This document shows, one piece after another, positions 46,721 to 57,931 of a stretch of DNA of 64,000 nucleotides (its first letter is position 1; the number at the start of each line of letters is the position of its first letter). The DNA lies in the NCBI GenBank assembly GCA_029582265.1, contig CM055823.1:21897290-21961289 (forward strand). The letters are read 5' to 3'. Both the position numbers and the translations under genes were made by a program. Under the pieces are notes generated by a model that saw only the letters and a program-made list of their open reading frames with translations, was not told the origin of the DNA and did no database searches. Origin of the DNA: Zoroaster sp. YZ-2022. Lineage: Eukaryota; Echinodermata; Asteroidea; Forcipulatida; Zoroasteridae.

Positions 46721-47155
46721 ATAACAATTATATTCAAATTAGATTACAAGCATTATGCACTCTTTACTGTGTAATTGTCAACTACAGACTGTATTTGAAG
46801 GTAGGTGTACATGTATTCAAACCTTTACTTTGATACTGTACACTTTTTGTCGCGGTCGTAAATTAACTGCATGTTTTTTTCTGATGAGGACTTACACATA
46901 CATTTGATTATACACTTATTTGATCACACATTATTGTCGATGTCTCGATGTGACACCTGACAGTAAAAAATCTATTTTTAACTAAATTTTAGTCCCAAGG
47001 CTTTAAAGAAAAGGTAAAATGGATAATAACCATATTCAATTTACCAAATTATAATCTAAATACTTTGTATTAAATTGGTACATGTATCAAGCAAGGTGAA
47101 ATTATTTTGTCCAATAAGTGTTACGCTTTGAGAACAAAAATCCTCCTCCCTGTGC

Positions 47156-47426
47156 GTGTTAACAACTGATTCAGTTCAGTGAGCACACCCTCTCCCCAAC
47201 CCCTAGGATCCTAGTCTCAACAGTTCCCGCCTCACACTCAACGAACTAATCCTCCAGCAGCCTACTTAAGCAGCAGCATTCTCCTGAGGACATCAGAGCA
47301 TACTGATTGAAACGCTCGAGTTGTACCTCCAGTTCTTTCAGAACTAATTACTCAATTGAGATTCCACATGGTGTCACCGCAATTAGTCTTACTTATCATC
47401 CTCACCATGCAAAGCTACAGTTTACC
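47156..47426 (+). mobile_element. solo Penelope terminal fragment
   Basis: Starts GTTAACAACTGATTCAGTTC and passes through AACCCCTAGGATCCTAGTCTC. It then runs through the shared terminal segment (CCAGTTCTTTCAGAACTAATTA, given here in part) and ends ATGCAAAGCTACAGTTTAC. It is collinear with the reverse complement of 7010-6736 plus the tail at 9098-9128, so it defines the complete terminal repeat of the element at 6736-9128. It lies between the two inverted arms of the 46.14/48.46-kb repeat. Confidence 0.85.
47284..47313 (+). ncRNA. hammerhead-ribozyme-like core in solo Penelope terminus
   Basis: CTGAGGA (47284-47290) fits the hammerhead consensus CUGANGA exactly. A five-pair stem ATCAG/CTGAT (47292-47296 and 47303-47307) closes loop AGCATA, and GAAAC follows at 47309-47313. 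The base pair next to the core is missing (C opposite T), and helix I is not obvious. Downstream CGCTCGAGTT could form the helix III loop and cleavage side, with GTT as cleavage triplet. The order matches type I hammerheads known from Penelope elements. Tentative. Confidence 0.42.
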
Positions 47427-49751
47427 TTTAAAAAATCCTGTTACCAAATTTAATAGATTTTTTACCAAAAGTTGGCAACTTTATTGTTACGTATATACAA
47501 ATACTGATATTAAAATGGAGTCTAAAATTGGTAATACATGTACATTATATCATGATTACATGTAACTTATGGATATAATGAATAAACATGCATGTTTGTT
47601 TATTATTTGTCTCCAATGGCTAGGTCAGGCTAAGAACTATTAGCAAGGTACTGTCTCAACAGCTGACTGCCCTTTTGAGATCTTCTGACCATGGAGCAAG
47701 ATGAGTATTGTTCCTAAGATGCATCTTGTATTCAAGACATAGGTGTGTTATTGGCTAATTCTGTTGTTGTCACAATGGATTTTTTTGGGTCAAGTTGTAA
47801 ACCCCTAGTTGTACACTTTTTTAATGCAATGACATGTACATCTACAAACCCCCTTTTTTTAAAAGCATGTATTGCTTGAGGTTACTGGAAAAATTTTTTT
47901 TTTTTTTTCAGTTTAAGTACCATAACGTTAAAAAAGAAAAAATATTTTAAACAAATATTACAGGATTTAATTTTTTTATCTTTCAAACATGAATTTATTT
48001 TTTAATTTTTTTAATTTTTTATACTTTTTAACCCCCCCACTCCCAAAAAGAGTCAAAATCAGTTAAATGTTGATATACCCACACATAGTCAAAATAAAAT
48101 TTAAAATTTTGCTTTTTCACTGGATTCAAAGATAAAAAGACCATTAAACACCCTTTAAATCCTTACAAAATTGGAAGCCCAAATTTGAATTTGTTAAAAA
48201 AAGGGGGGTTGGGATCGAGGTCAATTTTTGTAGCCCAAATGTCTGAAAAGTGTCTCGAATCAAATTTTCCCAGACATTTAAATGTCTGAAATTTAACCTT
48301 CACCTGATTTCTTTTAAAAATGTCTAAAATTAACCCTTTTGGCAATTTCGGACATTTTGATACTAACAAAAGGTTTTGACTTTTCCCGTTTCATAGTGTG
48401 TTTTGGGTTTTTGATTTATTGTAGAGGCCCTTTTAAATAAATTGTTCAGAATCTATGAAATAGGTGTTATAAACAAATATTGACTTTTTTCCCAAAGGAA
48501 CAAAACTAGCCCCCTTTTGGTGATCCCGGGAGCGTTTGTTTTTTTTTACCCCCTGGGAAAATAGAACACTCCAGTTTGACTGTACCACCAAAAGCAGTAA
48601 ATTTTTTTTAATATTTTTTTGTCGGGAAACGGAGATAGAATTTAAAATATTTCACCCTTTTAAAAATTCCCAAAACTCTTCAGTAGATGGAAATGCCACT
48701 TTTTGGGTCGGTTTTTTCCCTTTGGGGATATAGAGATAATGCCCTTAAAAACTTTTTGGGATATGTTCATTGTCATGATCACATCAACGTTTGTTTACAA
48801 CTGACCATCTAACTTTGATGCCCAGCCGGAAGCTCCTTTGGGACAAGGTTTAAACAAATTGTCCCAAAGAATATTGTTTTTGATATGAACTAAAACCCAA
48901 AACCCACTTCCTTCCCAAAACCCTGGTAAACATCTGAATCCATTGAATATTCGGTGCTAAGAAATAAAAAGTAATTTTGGGAGTGTTTTTAAAAAAGCAT
49001 GGAAAAACACACAGGGTGATCAGGGGTTAATCCCGGGGTTTGGGGACATGTTCTCCCCCCCCAATTTTTATGGGGGGAGGGTAATAGCAATGTCCAACAA
49101 AACAAAACAAAAAAAAAACGTAAGGGCCTTTTGGGTATTTCTATTACAGAAAACCCCAAAACCCAACTAGACTTATATTGTTTTTTTTTTAAAAAATTTT
49201 TTTAAAAATTTTGTGTTTAAATTTTACCAAAAACTTTTAAAAATATCAAACAGCTGTTTTTGATGGGAAACTCAGAAGGTTTAGAAATTTTTTAGATGAT
49301 TGCCCCATTGGGATGATTTAGTCAAACCCAAAGGCTCATCAGGTAGTGAATGGTTTTTATTTCCATAAATTTTTACAAAAAAGTTAAAGGGATAATCTGA
49401 CATCTTTACCGAGTTGTATAGGTTTTTCATAGGGGCCGGGCATTATTACTTTTATACCGAGTCAATAAAAAACCCAAAATTTAAAATAAAACAACATTGG
49501 TTTTTATTGGTCAAAAACACTATGACCTTTTTACCCCAAAATGCAAAAAAATTCCAAATTTTTAATGGTTTTTTTATTGCCTTCACAAGATTGAGGGGTG
49601 GGAGAGGGAAAAATTTTTTTAAAGTTGATAAAAAAAATTTTTCATTTCAGTCTGGCAAATGGGGGTTTAAAATTCTTGGTGGGTGCCAAAAATGAAGAAA
49701 ATGAGGCAATTGACAAAATTAGTGGGAATTTTTCCAAAACCTTTTTTCCAG
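47427..49751. other. intergenic sequence, corrupted after about 47.8 kb
   Basis: No gene was recognised apart from the inverted arm at 48050-48460. Homopolymer drift resumes at about 47.8 kb. Confidence 0.4.
48050..48460 (-). repeat. inverted-repeat arm, right, corrupted
   Basis: Reverse complement of 46140-46720, with an internal deletion and homopolymer errors. The words CCAAATGTCTGAAAAGTG and CCAGACATTTAAATGTCTGAAATT are retained. Confidence 0.72.
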
Positions 49752-49813
49752 TAGACAACAACAAAGAAGTTCAGATGAAGATGAAGATGAAGATGATGAG
49801 AAAAAAGAACATA
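49752..49813 (+). CDS. candidate internal exon encoding an acidic DE-repeat
   Basis: A CTTTTTTCCAG acceptor, a 62-base segment and a perfect GTAAGT donor define a convincing exon. One frame reads RQQQRSSDEDEDEDDEKK, a Ser-Asp-Glu acidic tract encoded by repeated GATGAA. The acceptor region and donor are the best in the window. The local sequence is error-prone, so phase to neighbouring exons is uncertain. Acidic tracts of this kind are common in nuclear proteins and histone-binding regions, but the family cannot be named. Confidence 0.45.
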
Positions 49814-49940
49814 GTAAGTAATAAATTTATAACGCCCAGAATTGCACTGAATTGATTCCTCCCACACCTTTAAAAATTTTTCCCTTTCATCTGTATATTT
49901 CATACATTTTTTTTTTTAAAAGTTTTTTTTTCTTTAATAG

Positions 49941-50090
49941 AGTCAATTATTAGAAGCTGAATTACTGACACAAGAAAAAAACATAATACACCGGGTCTAC
50001 CGTCAATCAAAAAAGAACAAATTTAAATTTTATAATTATTGCCCTTTTCTTTACAAGTGTTTGGGTCAAGTGCAAATTTTCCTTTTTTAA
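49941..50090 (+). CDS. candidate exon following the acidic exon
   Basis: After TTTCTTTAATAG a frame of 49 codons begins SQLLEAELLTQEKNIIHRVY, looks like a short amphipathic or coiled-coil segment, and continues lysine-rich (RQSKKNKFKF) before reading into lower-complexity sequence and a stop at 50088-50090. It would join the previous exon directly if one A of the AAAAAA run at 49801-49806 is an overcall. The 3' boundary is unclear. Confidence 0.3.
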   Translation, partial: SQLLEAELLTQEKNIIHRVYRQSKKNKFKFYNYCPFLYKCLGQVQIFLF

Positions 50091-50596
50091 AGGGGGGGGA
50101 AAAAAACCAAATCTGGGTGGGTATAATTTTTAAAGGGTTGAAAAGGGCAATCTTTTTCAACTTTTTTTATTAAACTGTTTCCAAAAAGTATGCCCTTATA
50201 GTTTAAGGGGACAAATACATTGACTCAAATCATCAAAATTTATCAATCAAAATGATCAGAATTACTGGACTGTTTTCCATTTATTGTTAAAAATCTACAT
50301 TTGAGCAAATGATCCGTATCAAAATTAAGTTGAAAATTGGGGTCTTTAGCTTGAAGAATGTAGCATTAAGGCGCTAAATAGGAAGGAAGGATGGGTTAGG
50401 ATATTCAAAGGAAATCCTACTGTGGTGAATTTCAGACATTGAAGAAGTTTGACCAATGCTGCAGCCAATGTAGGTCAAAAAAAAAAGAACGTTTATTGAT
50501 TTGCTAGAATGATGAAATTGCATGGTAAGTTAATTACAATATAATTTATGTACATTTAAATAAAAAGTGGAATTTCCATGTAATGTTTTTTATTAG

Positions 50597-50761
50597 GTTC
50601 CAACATGCACCTGTAGAGTCTCTGTCATTGAGTGTGAGGAGGCAGGGCCAGACTATATGGCCAGCCTTGGTTACTAATGACCATGATAAACATGGATTAT
50701 TCAACATGTAGCAATCGGAGGATTCTGATTCTGATGGGATAGCTGGGATGATGACCAAGAG
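50597..50761 (+). CDS. candidate exon with one in-frame stop
   Basis: Bounded by TTTTTTATTAG and AAGAG|GTAATG. One frame reads FQHAPVESLSLSVRRQGQTI, then WPALVTNDHDKHGLFNM, a TAG stop, then QSEDSDSDGIAGMMTKR. The acidic Ser/Asp end resembles the preceding candidate exons in style. Either a pseudo-exon or a single base error. It lies just outside the left arm of the element at 50841-53902. Confidence 0.25.
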
Positions 50762-50840
50762 GTAATGTATCTAGAATGATCAAATATGTATTGCAAAGAA
50801 GAAATGATTTTGTAGGTAAGTTAGACTGACTACTAGAAGG

Positions 50841-51785
50841 ATGCTACAATTAGGAGTGGGCTATAGATTTAGGTCATAGTTTCAGAACATGATCATCACA
50901 CCTAGTTTGATGATTTGATGGACCGACACCAATCTCAAAAAATGAAAAAGTGCTGGACTGCTCTGGCAAACGAAAAACCCAAGATGTCACGTTTGCATAA
51001 AAACTTTTTTGGCCATAACTCGCCATTTTTTCATTTTTTTGGTCTAGTTTTGGTTTTCAACCCTAGGTTTTGAGGTCACTGGATCTAATTATGAATTCAT
51101 TTTAACATGCTAGTGATCTAACTTAGGTTCTGCACAATTCCATCAAAGTAACTTTGTTATCGCCGCCCAACACACTCACCCCTATCCCCATTCAATATTT
51201 TTGTGGGAAAATCATTTTAAACACATGAGTATTTAAAAAATTAACTAACTTACATTCAGGGTCATTGTACAGTAGTCATAATATTCAAATGTTCATTGTC
51301 CTATGCGTTAGTGCATTTCTCCTTGTACAAAATGTTAATATGTATAAAACAATTCAAGACAGTTTTGCACATGATTAAACCTGACTGAAGTGGACCACCA
51401 AGCAAGCAGCAAGGATATTGTTCAAATCTAATTGTAGAATGACTTGAATAATCCATCAATAATATGCCAATTGTCCAGTACAAAGGTATGTTTCTGTTGA
51501 TGATGTACCCCATGACCCAATGACATTGCGGGGAAGAATCGTATAGGCAGTACTTTTCTGAATATTGCCTGTTGTGCTACGCCAGTGTTGATGCTGATCT
51601 GCTTTTGCTCTTACTAGGTGTTCAATTTCATATGACCATTAGCTGCTCTCACACATGCCCAGATACCAGTTTCACTGACCACTATTAGTACATCCCAAAT
51701 CACGATGCAAAACTTCGGACGCCCACCTCCGGACACTTGTGTCTTCAGTGCGGGGTTGTGGAGTTGACTGGATCCCAAGAATAAA
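50841..51785 (-). repeat. long inverted arm, left
   Basis: Reverse complement of 53010-53902. On its minus strand a frame reads GSSQLHNPALKTQVSGGGRP (about 51720-51780); the right arm plus strand has GSRQLHNPALKKKGVRGGRQ. Both are broken further on, so coding function in the arms is doubtful. Confidence 0.8.
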
Positions 51786-51859
51786 TGGGGAGCCATACCC
51801 TAGGTTTTCGATGCTGGCAATATATCTATTTTTAGCAAACATGAGGTCAAATTAGGTTG

Positions 51860-53005
51860 AGAAGCTTATTTCTCATGCCTCAAATCCTTCCAAAGAAGAG
51901 CATCGCCCTGCAGCATTGAAGCCACTGACAAAGTTAGCGATCAATGATGGTCACAAATCATCTATGTGGGAGCTTTTTGAGAAGGAAGTTGCTGAAGCAA
52001 GCAAGCATAGTCTTCAGGAGCGCCGCTTCCAGATGGGTAACACCCGCGCGATCCTCTACCATATCCCAGAGTATAAAGAACACATACAACAAACCCAACA
52101 ACCTGTTAGTAAGCTCGTCGCTGAGTCCACTTCATCATCTTTGGGACTGAAGGTATTGGCATGTTAAACATATTGTGTAACGCCCTTTCCGAATATGACA
52201 CAGCTCAGCACTGTGAATGATCGGTGAAAGGTTTCCACGCCAATGATGATCTGCAGAACAACTGACAGATACTCCTTAAACATCGCTCCATACCCTTTGA
52301 AGTGAAACCCGAGACACCTGTAGAGGTGATTTCTACGGGTTATGTGTCAACAAGCTGCAAAAGACTTAGCCACCAGCGAGGTAGAGAATATGGATTTAGC
52401 GAAAGCAGAATCAACAGGTACGAACCAAGAGCAACCGAACTGACAAGCTCACCCAGAAGATCTTGTAATCTGCCAAAAAACAATTGGGTGAACCGATCTG
52501 TCAAGTTCGATAACTGGAAGCTCCAGCTGCTACTTCCAATAGAATTTCACTGCCAAGGGTATCAGAGATGACATGACCTCAACAAGGTGGTTTTTACAGT
52601 GGAAAAGGTGACAAGGGGTATAGCCAAAGTGTTGGGTGAGAATGAGCTTAAATGGGTGGAGAAGAAACATCCTGTCTCAAGAAAACTTAAATGTAGCCCA
52701 AGCGGCAAGCGTCGAGTATTCACACACTGTTACAGAATGCAAAGTTTGGGAGGCCCTTTACAAATGTGGGGAGATGAAGGAATGCATGGTACACAAAATG
52801 CCAGCAAGCTGAAAAACCATTTTGCGAACTGAGTTATCATATCGCAGACATACGCCACATAAAATTACTTGCGCCAATATCTGTATAAGGTAAACCAAAT
52901 GCCGAAACAGAACGAAGGTCAACCTGCTCTTCTTTAAGTGGTGATGAGTCTGACAGTCATAGTGCAGCTGATGATCTACCATCTGAAGATGATATGCTCA
53001 AGATT
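51860..53005 (+). pseudogene. decayed coding core of the long-arm element
   Basis: Several frames on the plus strand together look like one broken protein. The pieces are LKPLTKLAINDGHKSSMWEL then EASKHSLQERRFQMGNTRAI and YHIPEYKEHIQQTQQ (about 51920-52100), GLKVLAC (about 52143-52163), NFTAKGIRDDM (about 52540-52575), KVTRGIAKVLGENELKWVEK (about 52602-52662), a cysteine-containing WEALYKCGEMKE segment (about 52750-52790), a TELSYRRHT piece (about 52825-52850), and an acidic SGDESDSHSAADDLPSEDD stretch (about 52935-52995). The ERRF..GN..AI.YHI and IRDDM words remind me of a repeat-associated protein family seen in many metazoans, but I cannot name it with confidence. At least five frameshifts or stops occur in clean sequence. 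Confidence 0.5.
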
Positions 53006-53009
53006 AATC

Positions 53010-53902
53010 TTGGGATCCCGACAACTCCACAACCCAGCACTGAAGAAAAAAGGTGTACGAGGTGGGCGCCAAAAAGTTTTGCATCGGGATTTGGATGGGA
53101 CTAATATGGGCAGCGAAACTGGTCTGGGCATGTGAGAGAGCAGCACAATGAGTCATAGAATGAACACCGTAAGAGCAAGAGCAGATCAGCATCAACACTG
53201 GCGGCCAACAGGCAGATATTCGACAGTACGCCTATACAGATTTTCCGAGTCAGGGGATGGACATCATCAACAGAAACATTACCTTTGTACTGACAATTGG
53301 ATATTATTGATGGATTATTCAAGTCATTCTGCAATTGATTTGAACAATATCCTTTCTTACTTCCTTTGGTGGTCCACTTCGTCAGTTTAATCATGTGCCA
53401 AAAACCCTCAGATTTGCCAATTTGTTTTATACATAAACATTTGTACAAGGAGAGAAATGCACGCGATATATGGGCAATGAACATCATTGAATATTATGAC
53501 CACTGACAATGAATATGAATGTGTTAGAATTTTTAAGTACTCATGTTAACATGATTTTCCTACAAAATATTTAATGGGGGGTAGGATGAGAGGTGTGTGG
53601 GGGCGTCAAATAAAGTTACATTGATGGAATTATTGCAGAACCTTAAGTTAATCTAGCATGTTAAAATGAATGTCAATTAGATCCAGTGACCAAAACCTAG
53701 GGTTAGACACCCAAAAATAGACCAAAGATGAAAATGGCGGGTTTTGGCAAAATGTGTTTTTCATGCCCGCATCTTATTTTGCGCCCGAGGGGATTTCGAC
53801 TTTTTCATTTTTTTGCAGATTTGTGTCAATATTGATCAACTCATCAAACTAAGGTTGGACATGTTCTGAACAGATCCTCTATAGCCCACCCTACTACAAT
53901 AT
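53010..53902 (+). repeat. long inverted arm, right
   Basis: Reverse complement of 50841-51785, with many small indels between the arms, showing considerable age. Confidence 0.8.
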
Positions 53903-56900
53903 CAAGATTCATATAGCCTTGACTGAGATGGTTTGGGAAAAGTTTGGTCACTAATTTGCCCACTTAGCTATCCCATGTATCCAACTAGACGCAAAACAGT
54001 GCACAAGTGTACACGACCCCTATGCATACACATTTCTGTATATAGTACCTGTATTTGACAGGCTCATTATGCTAATATACCAAATTTAAAAACAAAAGAT
54101 GTATCCCTAAATTTTTGGGTGGGGGTCCGGGTCATGGGTTGAGTCTGGGTTGATCCGGTCACTTACAAAATTAAAGAAAAAAAACCCTTATCCTTATGTA
54201 AAGGTGGGAAAAAAATTTTCGATATATGGGCTAATCCTTGCCCCCAAAATTTCCCCAACATTATTTAAAAATGGTTTGATTTTCCCGGAACAATTTTTTT
54301 TTTTAATTAAAATTTAAATTTTTCCCAAACCCCAATGAAAATTTTGTTTTCCCGGGTAGGGGTTTTTGGGGGCCTGGGGCCCGGGGGGCTTTTGGGGGGG
54401 TTTGGCATCACCCTTTGAAATTTCATTTTTTGCAAAATTAAAAAACCCCGGCCAAAAAAACATTTTATAATTTCATGCCCCCAAAACCCCTTTGCTTTGG
54501 TTTCGTTTGTTTCCCATTTCCCTTTTCAGCCAATAATAAATGTATTGCTGGAATAACTTTTAAATAATAAAAAAAAATGTGTCCAAAAATGGAACAGTCC
54601 AAATAATTAAAAATAAATGCCCCATTGGAATAAAAAAAGGGGCACTCAATGTGTTTATATAACTCAAAATATGCCCAAACGGTTGGACTTTCCCCTTTCT
54701 TTAAAAACAGCGTACCCCCAATACAAAAACATTTTTTTGGGGTAAAATTTCCAAATTTTTCCCCGTAAGCTGTTGAAACCGGCGGTAGAATATCCCATAT
54801 AAATCAAAAAAAAGCAGGTTTAAATTTTTCAAAATATCTTTTTCCCCAATTTTTAAAATAAAAATAATCCCAATATTTAACATTAAAAATTACTTTGGTT
54901 TTGATGGCTTTTCTTTTTGAGCGTTACACCAGTGTTGATTCAAAAGTAAAGCACATAAACCCTCGGATGGAATTTTTTTTTAACTCCCACCACCATTTTT
55001 TGTTGCTACAAAACCCAAGGAGCCGGAGGCAGGGCTGAAGGCAGCCGGTGGGGCACGAAGGGTTGCATACATTTATTTGTGACAGGGTTTTTTGTAAGGA
55101 GCTTTAAACCCAACTCAGAGGGGTAGGCAATTAACAGGGTCATTTTAAAGATAAATTTAAAGGGCCTTGCATAAGCACAGATGTTGATGAAGATATAATC
55201 TTACAAATACCTTTGAAATACCTAATGTTAATATTTTTGCCCCCTTGATATCCTTTTTCCCCCCCTAATTCTATTTTATAGGTTTAAATCATCTTTTTTT
55301 TTGTGTGGTGAATGGGGTTCGTAAAAACCAGTTTAAACACAGAAACACAAATGAGGGTAATTAAAAACGTCTATTTTACAAAATATTTTTAAACTTTAAA
55401 TTTGAAGGATGCATATTCGTTTTCTGGGTGCCCTTGAACAGAAATGCATTTTAATTCATAAATTTATCTATTCAAAAAAAGGGAAAAATTAAAAAACAAT
55501 TGGTAAAGTTGGAAAAATTTTTAACAACCTTTTTACCTCTTTAAAATCAAGATATACACTGTACTTTTAACCTTTCCCAAGGCATAAAAGGACAGCACAC
55601 TGATTTATTGGCTCCAACCTGAAAACGGGTCTTTTTTGATTTTTTTTGGGACAACAGAATGGAACTTCCAAAAAATTCATGCCCCAATCCAAAATTTGCT
55701 AATATAATAAATAATGATTTTGACAACAAGCCGAAAAATACTACTCTGAGGTCATTGAATGTTAAAACACATGCGGTTTACAAAAACGTTTTTATTTAAA
55801 ATGGCGGCCCCCATGAAACCTTTTTAACAATCTATTGGAACGAAAGTATTTTTTTGGGAAATTTTAAATGGGCACTGCTGATGGGGATGAGGGGGACAAT
55901 GTTGTCTTTTGGGAAATTTTTTTTTCAGGGGGAAAATCAACGGGAAAACTCTGAATCCGGTGCCATAGTTAAGGAAAAGGCCTATACTATTCAAAGGGAC
56001 CATGGTGCGACCTGAGAAAAATAATGCCCCCGGGTAATTGTGCTCATAGGATCAAAGGGCGGTAACAAACAAAATTTGAAAGATGTTAAAATGATACTAA
56101 ATTCTCCAGTTTTCCAAATATTAACAAATTATTAAAAGGGATCCAAAAATTAACCCAAAAATTTTAAAAAAAAATTATAAATTTTTATATTTTTAGACAT
56201 TTTTCTCAGCCTTTAAAAAAGTTAGATATTATTGAAACTGGTTCATTTCAATAACAATAAAGGCTTTTTGTGCAAAAATTTTTATAAAAATTTTGGGAAA
56301 AAAAAAATACTGTAGCTTTGTAGCCCATTTTTTGCTCTTTCTGATGATAAATTTTTTAAAACAAATAAAATAATAAATGACTACTCCAATCAAAAACCCA
56401 TTAATAAACCAATTTAAAGATTGATTTAACCCAAATTATGAACCCCTCCAAGGGCATTCATCTTAATCCTCTTTTAAAAAAAAAAAATTTTTCTTCTATT
56501 TTTTGTTTTGTCTAAAATTAAAACTAACCCGGGAAAACAAGGGGAAAAAAGGAACCAGTGGGCAAAAAGGGAACTTTGTGGGGAAATAAATAGGGTTTTC
56601 TTTGGGTTTTCCCAAATTTTAAAAATTTATTTTCTCACCCAAAAATCTCCCCTGGAAATTCTCTCAAAAACTTTGATGTATTTTATGGATGAAAAACAGA
56701 TCCCGTAAATTTTTTCCTTTTCCCCATTAACAATTGCACAAATACTATACAATGTAAAACAGTGATCATTTAAAAAAGTTAAAATCCTAGAAAAGGGTGA
56801 TTTTGGAAACATATTGAGGAAAGAATAAGCATTTCTTCCTTCAGTAGATCAAAGGGAAGTTAATCAAAGGGGATTTCCCCCAAAATTTTTTTTGACATTT

Positions 56901-57460
56901 ATCCGGGTCGTTTTACTTTTCCCCAGCAAGCCAAGTTTTAAAAATGATGTCCATTTGTATCTTTTTTGAATTTAAAAGCCTGTCTCTCCCGAATTTTTTT
57001 TTTACTTTTAGAATGAAAAAATATTTTTAAAAAACCTCTCAATGTGAAATAATTGGTCATGTTATTATACCCACTGGAAAAAAATATCAACAAATGACTT
57101 TTGGTTTTTTAAAAGATAAAGTATATCTTTATAGTCCAGTCAAGCTTTTAAGTGAATGCCAAGTGGTTTTCATTAAAGGTTTTTTAAAGTTTTTTTGATG
57201 AACTTTTAAATTTTCTGATGTCTGGGGGGTTTTTTAAAGTGCACTCAACTTTGTGGTTAAATTTAAAAGTTTGGGAAAAGAAAACAACATAAAAAAGCAT
57301 TGTTTTTAAAAAAAGAAAAACCCAAAACCCCCAAAAACTTTAAACATTATTTTATAAAATAACTAACAATCACGGGTCAAACCCCCCTTTTAAAAGGCAT
57401 GGAATCGGTGTCATAGTTTAAGATGAACACAGACTGAAAATTACAACATTTATGTAGCAA
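53903..57460. other. intergenic sequence, corrupted from about 54.08 kb
   Basis: The first 180 bases are clean. Homopolymer drift then runs to about 57.4 kb. No feature recognised. Confidence 0.45.
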
Positions 57461-57783
57461 TGGTAATATGACCTTATCAATTCCATGTCCTGTTGATCGT
57501 GATGATATTGCCCCTTTAAATATATTCTGCATCGACTATGTAATCTGTAGATATTTAATAAGTACAGGTGATATAAGATTAATTTATGTCGTAACTGTCA
57601 TAACATTACTCCTGGTCATTGTGCTAACATCATTCCTGTTATCTTCTTGATTAGCTCCTGCCTGGGGAGTATACAGTAGGACTACTATATACAGCCTGGG
57701 CTACAGGGTTAATCAATCACATTAAGATATACATTTACATGTAGCTCCTGGTGAAGAAAACATTACAGTAAAGTGTCTTGCTT
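57461..57783. other. intergenic sequence, no feature recognised
   Basis: Clean sequence between the corrupted block and the LINE 3' end. The 60-residue hydrophobic frame at 57468-57650 has no supporting context. Confidence 0.4.
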
Positions 57784-57931
57784 ATAATAATAATAAAAAG
57801 ATTTTAGCGCACATATCCACCTGCTGGGCCAAGTGCGGAAACAAAGAAAAACATGAATTCAAACAAAAAAATTATACAATGATAGCATAGAAAAAAATCA
57901 TGTACGAGATACATGACCTACAATGCAATTA

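Larger units (their letters stand above)
50841..53902. mobile_element. uncharacterised element with inverted arms of about 0.9 kb and a decayed coding core
   Basis: Left arm 50841-51785 and right arm 53010-53902 are reverse complements at roughly 80 percent by eye. Shared words include GTGGGCTATAG, CCCTAGGTTTTG, TCACTGGATCTAATT, CATTTTAACATGCTAG, TTATTGATGGATTATTCAAG, GCAGATCAGCATCAACACTGG and CAACTCCACAACCCAGCACTG (the last differs in the left arm). The core (51786-53009) has broken reading frames on the plus strand. The arrangement suggests a DNA transposon with very long TIRs, or two copies of a repeat in inverted orientation around captured sequence. No clear target duplication was found, so the outer ends are approximate. 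Confidence 0.65.

Noticed and set aside
57468..57650. 60-residue hydrophobic frame as a small membrane protein
   Set aside because: No promoter, splice or family support; hydrophobic translations are common in T-rich DNA.
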